Below the pieces are notes generated by a model. The model was not told the origin of the DNA. It made no database searches and was given only the letters and a program-made list of their open reading frames with translations. Of a stretch of 64,000 nucleotides of DNA, positions 23,076 through 35,200 are shown piece by piece. A program made the translations under genes and the position numbers. This stretch comes from Mycteria americana. Its lineage: Eukaryota > Chordata > Aves > Ciconiiformes > Ciconiidae. The stretch covers positions 83,187,062 to 83,251,061 of the forward strand of contig NC_134367.1 in NCBI RefSeq assembly GCF_035582795.1. Reading direction: 5' to 3'. Positions within the stretch are counted from its first letter, which is position 1; the number at the start of each line of letters is the position of its first letter.

Positions 23076-25015
23076 TGGTAAAAAAAATAAAGCTTTAATT
23101 GTAACTACAACTTAGTGCCGTCATCATTATTTCCAGGATCCCCATAGTGTTGGATGGCAAAACCCCTTCACGTAAAATCTCTCCTGGCCCAGCTGGGAAT
23201 AAATTATCTAGAAGAAGTCCCATACAAATAGCTGGTGCAGATGTAGCTATTTTTGGAGCAAAGGAACCAGATTTATTCCAGTGTAAATATATCAAATAGC
23301 TCATCCTCCAGTCTAATAAAAAGCAAGAAATGGCTCTTCAGCTCTGCATTGGGGAAGGGGTCTACTAAGTGGAGTGGTCAACCACAGAGAAGACAGAGTC
23401 TGACAAAGTCAAAGAAGGTCCCCGAGACCAGCAGTAGCAGCAGAGTGCATGCTCAGGGGGGCACTTGTCAATCTCCATTTTTTTCCCATAATCACCATAG
23501 CCTCTATGCATGCACCAGCCACTAATGTTAGTGTTGCAGAAGCCAGAGGGTTTTGCACTGAAGCGTGTAGGAGGGATGGGTATTTAGTCTGTTTCTTCAT
23601 CCCGCAGAACAAGGGAAGCTTCTTGTTGGGGTTTGGAGTCTGTCACTGGGAGTGGTTAATATGAGGCATGCACGATAGCTTATGGGAGGACGGTTCCCCT
23701 AACCTGTCATTTCTTGTGTGGGTGTGTTTTGCCCTGGAGCATCCTTAACTGCTTTTTAACAGAACTTTTTGGTGGGAATTGTTAGGAAAGCATTTCTCTA
23801 ACTACCTGAGCCTTGCTGTGTTTTTGGCCCTACCTATACCACAGCATAAAATATTCTGTACATTGGGAATTCTCAAGGCCTGATAGTCATCTCAATGGTA
23901 CCCAATTTAAACATAATTATTCCTGATTTACATTGGCATGAATGAGGGTTTTCCATATATAATGTAATATTTTGCCTCTCTCAGATGTAGACACAAACAC
24001 CATTCTCAGACTCCTTCTTATAGAGGGTTAACTGCAGATAAATCAGATTAACTCTTTGCTAAGAGCCATTACCTCAAAACTGCAGCATTGAAGAGGACCA
24101 AGAGGGTGAAGGAGAATATGTATTTGGCACTGCTTATCCATGGGGTACTGAGGGCTGTAGGTACTGAAGAGCATCTGAAACTCTTCAAGATTGGCAGGGT
24201 TCAGATGAGAGACCTAGGGAGGTGTAAAAAAAATATGCAGATTCTGCTGTTATGTGATCAGATTTACCATTTTTTATGAGAACTGCACCTTCAGGCTCCC
24301 TCACTTTTGTGACTCCCATAGCTGAAGGAAATGTTTTGGATTTGCTTTGTTTGCAGCTCTTACTCCATCAGCATCTTTTCCTAAACTACAACAAACCATA
24401 ACTTTAGCCCACACCTTTTCTGTGTCCTGCCGCTATGGTAGAAAAGCCCAGCATTTCATCGAGTTGGCCAAACTGAAGCATCTACTGACATAAAGGATCA
24501 TATCACTTCAGTTATAATTTGCAAGGGGCTCAGGCACAGAGAGGGGCATGGGAGAGATGAGGGAGAAAGGTTAGTCTCTGCACTTTACTTCTACTGCATT
24601 AAGGGTGTTGGTGTTGATGTAGATGCAGAATAAAGATATTCTCACCTCGAATTCCTCCAAAGCAATTCTTTCATGTGGTTGCCTCAGTAGAATGAAATCT
24701 TTATGAAATAGCCAGCACACCCACCCAGGCATAAGCCAGGCACTAACTGTTCATGTTTAGAAACAAACTTTCCCCATGGGTACATTATTCATAGCCTGTC
24801 ACTTGCCAGTTTTCCCTTGGAAGATCTAAACTAAACATTAGGAATAAAGGCAACACACAGTTGGGTCTCTTTTTTTTTTTTCCCCCAGCTGGATGTTGCA
24901 GCAAACCTGTAGGTTCTCCCTGTCCTTCTCTTTCCCACTCGCTCATTTACAAGTTGGCTAAATCGATGGTGCATCCATCCCAAAATCTTCCTGCTGATCC
25001 ACTCAAAGGCTGCAC

Positions 25016-25064
25016 CATGGTGTATAAGCATGGTGTATAAGCATGGTGTATAAGCACGTATAAG
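25016..25064 (+). repeat. 13-bp tandem repeat, about 3.7 copies
   Basis: CATGGTGTATAAG repeated perfectly at 25016, 25029 and 25042, followed by the shortened CACGTATAAG. Confidence 0.95.
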
Positions 25065-25377
25065 CATAAACTTGGGAGGATCCTGCCGCTTCCAAGAGAA
25101 ATCTCAAATTCAACTGGCTGAAAAACATTCGCAGCTTTCAAACATTATTCCAGGAAAAGAGGAAATCATCCTCCTGATCCATCCTGCCAAAAGACTATGG
25201 GCATCTCTGTTGCCTGAGAAACATAACAGGTTGTTGTTATAACAACGAGAGACCAGCTGACCTCCCGCTTCCTTTTGTCAACCAGCTGCAAAACTCCTTG
25301 GTCATGTAACAGTCTCAAATTGAACATCTGACCCCAGTTTATGCAATTCCCCTGTAACCATTTCGTAAGCTTTTTGT

Positions 25378-25396
25378 CACTTCACTTCACTTCACT
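25378..25396 (+). repeat. (CACTT)n microsatellite
   Basis: CACTTCACTTCACTTCACT, nearly four copies of a 5-bp unit. Confidence 0.9.
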
Positions 25397-28300
25397 CCAT
25401 TGTTTGTTGAAAGCATTCACAGTTATATTGGCTAATGTGAACGTTTCAGTATGACAGATAGCCCTATGTTTAAGCCCTCCATCTCCACGGCAACCTCACA
25501 ACCTTGCTCTAAGAGTACATCATGTCATGAGATAAAATGAAAACCAAAAGGATATGCGGAGATAATTCCAACTCTAACTATCCATAGTGCTATTGCTTTA
25601 GCAGAGACTTTAGGAGACATTCCCAGGCTGGTTATTTAAACATGGGAGGGCATGGCAAAGATAGCATTTGTCTCCAAAGCTATACAAGCCATACAGGTCC
25701 ATGAAGAGTACACTGTGAGCTCTGACAGTAAACCCAGGGATCTTAAACAGTTTCCAAAGAGCTACATTGAAATGATTGAGGGCATAAAGATATGGTGATT
25801 TCATGTGTCTGCCAAATCACTTGGGCTCTACCTCTGTACAACTCCGTTACTTGAAGCTGTAGGTGTTGAAGCAGCTTCACCAGTGTGGTCCTTGAGTTGG
25901 ACCCACCACCACTCCTATGTCTGCCCTTCATAGTGTTCAGCTGAGTCAATATTAGGACTCGGGCTTTTCCAGAGAAGGACAGATTCATTCTCCACTCCCT
26001 TGAGCATCATTTCAAGGTGCTCTCTGCTGACAATACTGCAGCAGAGCAAAAGCCTCACTGAAGAATATTGCGTAGGAGTGTTATTAAAGTAGGTCATTGC
26101 CCAAAGCGGCAGACTTCAGGTATAAAATGAATGAAGAAGTTCCTGCCTCCTACAGTGGTTGTTTTCAGTTGGTTTTCCCACTCAGAAAGGCACAGATCAT
26201 ATCTGGTCCACCTACTCATGCTCTGTCCTCACAACCGTGAGTTTTAAAAAACACTTTTTTTCCATATGAAAGCTGCGTTACCGACCTTGTCTTAGGATCT
26301 GGAGCACAGTCATATGCAACCCATATGCAACATCTCAGTGTGACCTTAAGTCTCTGAGAAAACCTCGTTGATTTGTTGTTAGTTTGTTTGGTTTTTTTGC
26401 CCTACCCTAAATCCTTGCACCTCCTTTCTGTTACCATTTACTCTCTCAAAATGTTGCTATTCCTCCTTCACACTTGTGCAGGTGCAGGTGCCATTCTCTT
26501 CAGGCATAAAGAAAACATAACTGGAAGGGGAGGGGGAAAGGTATAATTATCAGCTAGAAGAAAGGGAAAGATATTGCAAATAACCTGTTGCCAAAGAACT
26601 TTAACGGTGCCACATTTACATGGATTGTCTCAGAAAAAAACCCCAGTTCTTATCCATGACAACATCTCAGGGATGTCAAGCAAGCTGTTGAGTATCTCTG
26701 GGCATGTGCAAAGTGTCACTGAGTCCAACAGAAATCATTGGAAGACCAAACCTCCACTCCCCACAATTGGCTGAAAATTCTCCACTGCTGGGAAACATTT
26801 GAATGCCAGTGCTCTTTCCACTATCCTGCAACATCGACATAACCAAAACCACTCTGCTCTTTGTCCAAATAGCTGCCGAGAATAGGGAAATAGCACAGTT
26901 AAAAAAAAAAAGGACGTGTTTCCAAAAGCAGTTTTGTACATCTTCTAAAACAAAAGGCTGTGCTTAAATGTGTGCAGCGACAACACCGACACAAATCATT
27001 TCATATTCTGATTTTGCTACATAGAAAGCAGAAAGCTCCTGTGCAGCTGGTAGGGCAGCAATCAAGCTGTTCCACAATTCAATATGCAGATCAGGCCTGA
27101 GGAAGTTCTGCCGGGATCCTCTTTGTACTGTTTTTCAAATGTGATTAACATCTGTTTTCTTAGATTAGGAAACTGGAGAGAAGTTTTATGTTACGCTTCT
27201 GAACAATTCTGAACACTGCACGACAGAGTCACATGTTCTAGATATTTGGAAATACCAGGTTTTAGCAACTCCTGCTTGGCTGCCTAGAGACTGTTTAAAG
27301 CTCATTGTCAAAGCTTTACTCCTCTACTATCTGACTTAGGTGATTTATTGTCCTCTGAATGTGTTGACAGATTCACCTGGTATTCAAGTTTGCTAATAGA
27401 TGTATTTGTTTGTTAAACACAAAGGCCTGAACCAGGGCTGGTGTCCCTGCTCCGTGGGAACTCCCAAAGGCTGGGCACTGCTAAGGTTGGACTCCAAAAC
27501 ATTCGCATCTCACAGCTGGGCTTATCTGGTTTCTAGTAAGGTGCAAGTTCCACCCAAATTTTTTTCCCTAGTCAGGATGTTTATAATCACTCCTGGAGAC
27601 TCTTTCCCTCTGTCAAATCAGATCGACCAATTGACCAACAGATTAAAAAATTATTAAGGGTGGGGAGGAAGGACAGACACACACGCACGCCCACACACAA
27701 AGGCTGTGAGTGCTCTGCCTTTGTGCTCATATGGGCTTTGTTTCCTTGGGAATCCAGCTACTAAAGCAGGCAACAGCTGTGACGAGAAATGAAATCTAGC
27801 AACAGAGCACCAGGACTGATGATTTGCAAGCCTTTTGGTTTTGGGATTTGCAACATCCATCCTTTTTTTTTTAAACATGTTAGAGGAACACATCGGGATG
27901 CGTGTGTAGGAAAGAAAAGCATGAATAATCCTGCGGGGCAAGCAGGCTTTTTGTAGCTCATCACCATAAGAACTGAAGTGTCATAAAGTGCCCTCTGTGC
28001 AGGGAGATATTTACACTGTGCATCCATCTCCCTTGTGCTCAATCCTGTGATGTCTCCTATGAATACTCACACTAAATCCCTAGCAAAGGAAACACTATTT
28101 TTACCGGACCTGACAAAACACAGGATGCAAATAACCTGGGTTCAGGAATTAGCGGTCCCAAACCAGGTCAGATTAGCAATCCACAGTCCCCTCAATGCCC
28201 CTCTCTCCCTGCCTGCAGGCCAGGGCCCTCTAGTCTCCTGCTGTGGCCACTGCCTCCCCTGTGGCAGCAGCTACATCTGCTGCTTCTTGGGTTTCTTTTC

Positions 28301-28835
28301 CAGATATCAGGTGGCTTCGCTATCAGTCTTTTCGGTGCACATGGAGTGTCTCCAGTTTCCAGATCCTGTCTCACTGCAGTTAGCATCCTCTCTGGCCTCC
28401 TTCACCTGGTACACCTCGTGGCTGGGGGCTGTGGGGCCCTCGCCCCGCTGGGCACAGTAACACGGCGCTTGCTGCTGGCTACCCTGGGCGGTTGGCGTGC
28501 TCCGATGCACCTCGCGTGGAAGAAAAGCACCATGGTCCTGATATGGCAGGGAAGAAAGGGGCAGTAAGGAGACAGAGAGTGGGCAGAGGGCCTGAGAGGG
28601 AAGGGAGGGGGGTGAGGGGAAGGCGACACCACAGCCACTTTCTGCGGGTCCAGGCTGAGGAGACTCGATCGCCGCGCCCCCTCCGCCTCCGCCTCCGCTC
28701 AGCTGGCCGGGCAGGGCGGTGGCGGAACACGCCGGCTGTCAGCGGGGGCGACGGGCAGGCAACACCGGGGCTTCCCCGCCGGCCGCAGGTCTACCACCGG
28801 CCCCGGTCCCACAGCGCCGCCACCCGCGCCCCAGT

Positions 28836-28854
28836 ACTACATGTCCCGTCGTGC
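28836..28854 (+). promoter_or_regulatory. ZNF143/THAP11 (Ronin)-type SBS motif
   Basis: ACTACATGTCCCGTCGTGC closely follows the SBS consensus (ACTACAANTCCCAGNANGC) bound by ZNF143 and THAP11 at CpG-island promoters. It lies about 340 bp upstream of the TSNAX ATG, inside the CpG island. Binding is inferred from the motif only. Confidence 0.6.
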
Positions 28855-29191
28855 GGCGGGCGCGGGAGGCCCCGCGGCGGGGCTGCAGACTAGCTGCCCA
28901 CGGAGGCGCCTGCTCGGAAGCGCGGCTCGGCCCTCGGCGCTACCCCGATTCGCGGGCGGCAAGGCCCGCTATCACCCTCCGCGCCGCCACAGCTCCGCAC
29001 CGCGCCTCCCTCGCCGCGGGCGACGGGCCGCCGCGCTCCGCCTGTGTGGCGTCTTGCCGTCAGGCAGCCGCGGGGCGCCCTGCCGTGCCGCCGGTGGGGC
29101 GGGGGCGACAGGCGGCGCGGCGGGCCCTGGCGGCGCGCGGGGCGGAAGCGGGTTGCCCGGGGGACGCGGCCTGGTTCGGCGGCGCAGCGGG

Positions 29192-29207
29192 ATGAGCGGC
29201 AAGGAAG
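29192..29207 (+). CDS. TSNAX: TSNAX coding exon 1 (16 nt)
   Basis: ATG AGC GGC AAG GAA G, then donor GTGACG at 29208. It encodes MSGKE plus the first base of Gly6, and intron 1 falls at the same place implied by the human protein. The ATG has G at -3. It sits inside the CpG island, as expected for a first exon. The reading frame stays open for 117 codons upstream, so the start is chosen by homology, not by an upstream stop. Confidence 0.93.
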
Positions 29208-32200
29208 GTGACGGCGGCGGCGGCGCGCGTACCTCTCCCCCCCTCCCCCGTGGCCCGGCGCCGGTTGGAGCCGGCGGCTCCCCGGTGCGTGGCGCAGCGC
29301 GGCTGCGGCCCCCCCCGGAGCGGGGCGAGAACCGCGACTCCCGAGGCTCGGTGCCGCCTCCCCGCCGGAGCGGGGCCGCCCGCCGCCACCTGGCACGCAG
29401 GGGTATGGGCGGGCGCCTCTCGGGGCGTGCGGCCGATGCGCCGCCTGCCGCCGCCGCCGCCGAGGGGCGGTCCGGCCGCAGCTGGCCCGGGCCGGCGGTT
29501 GTGCGGGCCCTCGGGGGCCGATTCAGCTCCCTGAGCCGGCAGGAGGCAAAGGCGTGAGGAGTTAGAGCTGGGGGGGAGGCCCTGCACCTAGGAGGGGGCG
29601 GAGGTGTGGGCTTCTGCCGTGAACCGGTGGTTCCTTCAGCTGGGTCTTGGTGTACTCTCCCCTTATGCTGAGAGACCATTTCTTCAGAGGTGTTCATCAC
29701 CTTCTCGCTTGGGCTTTACAGATATGTCTGTGAACGTAGTTTCAGAAATCTTCATCCTCGGTGGTAAAAAAGTAGTTGCTACAGCCAAAAGCTGAGCGCA
29801 TGTTAGGCCTGTGAAGCGCTTGTAGCGGTAACTGACTTCCAGTAACGCAGCGCTCGCTTTGTGGCCTGTGTGTTGGTTTAGCCTAGGCCGTCACACAGAC
29901 CTCCCTTCAGTCAGAAAGTAGGCTCTGCAACAGGGAAGCTGGCTTTTCTCTTTTTATTGTTTGTTTTTTAAAACTAATGCTAAGCTGCTGTTATTGTGGT
30001 CTGTGGTTTTCTGATATTCAAGTTGTTGGTTATTCAGTGGAACCTCTTCTCTCTCTCTTTCTCTATTTTCTCCCCCGCCCCCCACTTCAGGAGGACCTGT
30101 TTTTTCCTGTAGGTCATGGTGATGTTCCCAACTTTCGGAATACTGTAGAGAGTTTAATTTTCTGCACTATTTCAGGGGTTGTGTTTGTAATGTTTTCAGC
30201 TGCTACAGGAAAAACAAAACCCTGAACTCATGTCCTAACAGAAAAGAAGGAAAAAATGATTTTCAGTTTCCTCTTTTAGAAAGTAACTACGCCCACTTCT
30301 GGTTTTGGTTTGGGATAATAAACAATTAAACGGAAACATTTTAAAATCCAGTGTTCTTCTGTAACTTTTAAGTAGCTTCCTTTTGTTCTTTTAAGGAAAC
30401 TGAGAGAACTCCACATGTTCAAAAATGTATGCTTGTGTGTAAGAGTTTGCCAAATTTTGGCTTCTGTTAGGAACACAAAGTGTACATCTGTCACAAAAAG
30501 GACGTAGTGAGAGGGAGGAATGGTTAAAACATGAATGACACAATGAGACAGTCCTAGGTGAAGGAAGGACAAAAGGAAGAAACAGTACAAAGTGTAAATC
30601 AGTAGTAAAACACAATCCAAAAGAGAAGAGTTCTGCGTGAGGGTTTGAAAAGGCTAGGGAAGAGGCATATAAGGCCAATTGAAGGGAACAGCTATATCAG
30701 GGTGGAAAGAGAAGAAACTGGTTAATGGGCAGAGTGTAAGGACCTAAGATGCTATGCTGCTGGAGATAAACCTGCATACCTGGATAATGGTAGTCTACTT
30801 AAAGTATGCCTTGCTTCTTCTTCTGATTACTGAAGACCCATGACATAAATAATTACAGTAATGAAAAAATTGTAGTTTTAATGACTCCTGTCAAGCCAAA
30901 TATTGAAAATAATTTTTTTTTAAAAAAAAGGTCTAATCCTGTAGGCCTTTGCTGACACAAGGATTTCCATGCAGCTATTCCCTTACAGAAATGAAACATA
31001 AAAGGGTGTGCAGACCATACCAAAAAAAAAACCCAACCAAAAAACTTGGGATCCTACCACACTCATCCATCGAAATTGGTAGGATTTTTTCTAGTTTTCA
31101 CTAGGAATGTGGTGGAAAAAGTAGCATGCTAACGTGAAGATGTTGTCAGTTGTTAATAAGGTTCATCCAGTTACCTTATTCTATCCTGTAAAATATGGCT
31201 ACAGTCTCTGAAGAATCTCTGAAGACAGCATTCTGATGCTGCTTATGCACTAGCAAAACTACTTTATTTTTAAATATTTTTTTTGTATGTATCTCCTATT
31301 AATAGGATCGGGTGGGTTCAGAAAACGGAAGCATGACAATTTTCCACATGGTCAAAGAAGAGAGGAAAAAGAGAATGTTAATCCATCTTCAGCTTTGATG
31401 ACATCTTTTAAATGTAAGTAAGCATTTGGAAAGCCAGATTATAAAAACATGTGGTGTAGAAATTGCTAGGAAATTACTAGTATTTAGTGATAGAATGAAC
31501 CAGCTTTCTGTGGGGGAGGAACTTGAAACTAGTTGGACTCATGTTTCATACATTTAGAGCTTAGTGTTTTGCTTTTTGTGCAATAAAGTCCTGAGAGTGG
31601 GGTTTCACATAGCTCCACCAGAGTCAGGACTTCTTCCCTTTTTCATCCTACCTCCTGTTCCCCTTCCCCACCCTGCTTGTGCTGAACCTGATGCTAAACA
31701 AACTGCATAAGTGTTCAGCCAGACAAAAGGTGACCAGGCCCTTTGGTGGCAGAAAACTCTAGGATCTGTAGATGTGTAATGCAAAATCTGAGCCATGGGG
31801 ACAAGAGGAGGAGATGGCTGCCTTTGGGGAGACCGAGAAGGCTCTTAGCTGTTGACCTTAGCTCTGGTGCTTAGATGACTAAGCTACTTTAATGTAAACC
31901 TGGATGCATTGATTTGTGAGTTGGTAGCTGTTTATACAGGCACTTTTTAAAAGTAAGAGTTTAGCTAACTAATATAGACCTGTATGTAGACACTTATTTC
32001 AGTTTGAGTGCCTTTTAAAAATGAGCTTATATTTTGGTTTCTTTAAATAAGCAAGTGTAAACTTCCCTCTAACCAAATTGTTTTTATAGGATTTTGCACA
32101 AAACCACATTTAAACTCTAGTAAATTTAGTTGAACTTTTTCATTAGACAAGCCCTAGAAAGGCTAAGTTGAGCTTCAGAAATGAGAAGCTTTGACAGAAG

Positions 32201-35200
32201 AAGGAAGGAGATGTGATACGGGGAACATATTAATTCTTGGTGTAAAATTTTCCCTGTCCCACCTATTTTTTATGAAGCTAAGAAGAAGTAAGAAGTGAAA
32301 AAATAAGAGCTGGATGGCTGTTATAGATGGTCACTTCAACATATAATTTCCTTGCTTTCTTTAAAACAGATATTTCTTTTTTTCTGTGTAAGTCAGCTTG
32401 GCAGATAATTAACTTTGACCCCTTAACTTTTATTTGAATAATGTACATACAGTTGCACTTGAATTGAGTAGTGCAACTGTACTTCAACTTTAATTTTTCA
32501 CCCTTAAGCATATCAGTTTATCATAAGGTTGCCATTAATTCAAATTCAAAACAAAACTTGTTTCCCTCCTTTCCCATAAGATCCAGTCAGCAGCATTTGG
32601 TTAATTTCAGAAAGGATGTAAGGGACATGGTTTATTCAGCTTTTCAAAGATCTGGTCTTTGTATTGCACTAGTACTTATAAGCCCCAGATGGAGACACTG
32701 GTGGTCTTTGTCTCCATGTCAGGCACAAGTGTTAAGAAAAGGTGTGCTCCAGATGGCTTATAATTGAGCAACCTGTGTAAGGTGAACCGGAGTGGCGCAC
32801 TATTTCTATGTATGTTGCTTGAATCTAAACAACTTAATGCGTGAAATTAAACAGTTATACACATTTTGCTCTTTTCCATCTCTTTGGAAAAATGTTGTAC
32901 TTGAATTGACATAGTTATCTGTTGGCACCAAAGATTTCTAAAAAATTAATGACATATTGTCTTCTATAATAATAATTAATCAAAACCCAAGGAGTATTCA
33001 GTTACACCTTTTTTTGCTTAATACATTTTAAATACGACAGCTCAGTGATACAGAGAGTGGATAGTATCTTGGTTTGTAACATTAAGATTTATTAAGTGTT
33101 GTTTTTAATGGTCTGATTCTGCACCACCAAAATCAATAGAGTCTGAGTCTTTGCTTTCAGTGATAGATTAGACATTAAAGTGGAATGTGTGGAGCAAATG
33201 GCTGTGTGGTCTCGGTGTGTTAGTCTGGAGAATCCCCCGAGTTCTAATCCTTTGCCATTTTAGGCAACAGTACAGTAGGTTTTCTTGAATCCTTTTAGGC
33301 GAAAGATTATCGTATTTGTCTGTGTTTTACTTCAGGTCACAAAGCACTTCCTAGTAGTCCCTAACAGGTTTGAAATCTAACATAGAAGTGTAAAAGCCAC
33401 AACTGTCCAGATGAGATTGGGGGCATTGCTAATTGAGACTGGATACCTCTTCAGAACAGTGAATTTCCTGGTAGATGAAATTCGTAAATGGTCATTGGAA
33501 ATGTCATATGTGGCATCCTATGAAGGAAAGTACCAGTCACCCTCCCTCAAGTTCCTGTCATTATGATCTGAGGGAAAATTTCTTCTTGATAATAATTCAG
33601 TGGTGGACTTCACTCTCAGAATTTGGAAGACACACCCCAATCAGAGACATGTGAAAGATATAAAAGATCAGTAGGAACATTTGTGACTTATCTTAGAGTT
33701 TCAGAAGAAGATTGGGGAGAACAGAACAAAATAAAAGGAACCAAGTTTTTATCAAGGTGATGAGAAATACAGTTATTTTTGTAGCTTCATCTAAACTTTG
33801 CTTGCCAGCAAACTGCTACGCTTTTCTAAAGTATATTCACTTGTCAGACCCTTTAAAAATATAACCTCTTAGCTTATTTTCACCATCTTCTCACATGGAC
33901 ACTTTAACACCTTACACAGTTATGCAGGAAATGTGTTAGGTTTCTTATAAGTATCTATTAGTGGTTTATTTAGTGGAATAATGGTCTATAAAATGTTAAT
34001 GGTATCTGTGAAATTCATAATGTTTGACTGTGATAACCAGATACACATCTTCTCTTCTCTGTGTTCATTGTAGTTAGAGAGAATTTACATATGTAAGTCA
34101 GAAATCTTATTTTAAGTAATTGATCTTGCTTTGCTTTAGTACTTCTAGTTCTTAGGGGTATTGAAATACTTGACTTTTGACCAAGTCTAGTTGGTATGTG
34201 AAATGTAACCTTTCTTTTTACTAAATGGTGCATTTTTAACAGTATATGTGCCTTAGTCAAATGCCTTTGTTTATTTGTTTTGTTTTAGAGACTGGTGAAT
34301 CTTATTTACTAATGATTGTAGGGTTTTATTTTTTATTTTATCTTGCTGAATTTGGGTGAAATTTTAAGTCGGGTTCCTGAACAGCTGTATTGCAGAATAG
34401 ATTTTACTAGTTAAAACAAGTATTTTACCTTAAAATTGTTTGGGCTGCTTTAAAGCATCATCAGGTTGATGTATATTTAAACCTGCCTTATTAAACAAAA
34501 GTAGTATTAATGATGAATTTTGCTGCTCTCGCAGGTGGTAGGCAGTGGTGGCCCCTGCAGCTGTGCCCCATGCAGGAGCAGCTGTGCTGCCCACCTTGGG
34601 AAAAGGCACCCTGAGGAAAAGGCTGGTGGGGCTGGGGCCCATAAGCAGTCACTGTAGCACAGGCGCTCTGCTCTTCCCCTACACTGTATACATGTGATAA
34701 CCAGGCTTGTTACTGTAATGATTGACTCTGCAGCGTTTCAGCTGGAACTTGACACCAGGCATGATAAATATGAACGGCTTGTGAAGCTCAGTCGTGACAT
34801 AACTATCGAAAGCAAAAGAACAATATTTCTGCTCCACAGGTTTACCAGGTGAGTCACATTGATCATGAAAGTGTTGACAGAAACCTAGAAGCTGCCTTGC
34901 AGTGTTCTCTGTATTTGTGATTAATAGCTGCAATGTTCTGTTGAGAGGAATTTAATTAACTTCCCATAAACATCCTTTAGGGTGGATGTGAGCTAATGAA
35001 TGCACACACCAGTCAGAGAATTAAAAGATGCTGGTTCAGGTTTCTCAGTTGGTTTTACTGATGTATTAAACAGGATCAGAGCAGTAAAGTATAACAGCAG
35101 ATGAGAGCTTTCCAGCTTTCAGCAAGCTGGGAGAGAAGAGCATGCACCCTTCCTTCAGGTTAGTTGCCTCTGCAGTTACTTCACCATTTTAGTTTTTGCA

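Larger units (their letters stand above)
22137..23170 (+). repeat. Possible LTR-like or transcript-derived block
   Basis: Three features suggest an old LTR or other transcription unit: a TATA-like TATAAAA at 22675, enhancer-like diverged direct repeats upstream (22493-22627), and AATAAA at 23086-23091 after an AT-rich repeated stretch (22960-23075). GGATGGCAAAACC occurs at both 22726 and 23151. No TG...CA ends, primer-binding site or retroviral protein was recognised, so the classification is weak. Confidence 0.3.
23171..28639. other. Intergenic up to the TSNAX CpG island
   Basis: AT-rich with a 13-bp tandem repeat, a CACTT microsatellite and a CA-rich stretch near 27670-27700. No exon of EGLN1, the usual upstream neighbour of TSNAX in mammals, was recognised. 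Confidence 0.65.
28640..29570 (+). promoter_or_regulatory. TSNAX: CpG island promoter of TSNAX
   Basis: Base composition changes abruptly from the AT-rich surroundings to very GC-rich, CpG-dense sequence with many GC boxes and CGG runs. It spans the TSNAX start codon (29192) and the first splice donor. No TATA box is seen near the start, which fits a broad housekeeping-type promoter. Many overlapping open frames on both strands here come from the lack of A/T-rich stop codons. Confidence 0.9.

Noticed and set aside
1..28639. EGLN1, the usual upstream neighbour in mammals
   Set aside because: No conserved prolyl-hydroxylase exon motif appears in any frame.
28890..29700. Long minus-strand and alternate-frame open frames across the CpG island
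   Set aside because: Their translations are Arg/Ala/Pro/Gly low-complexity, all frames are open at once, and TSNAX explains the island.
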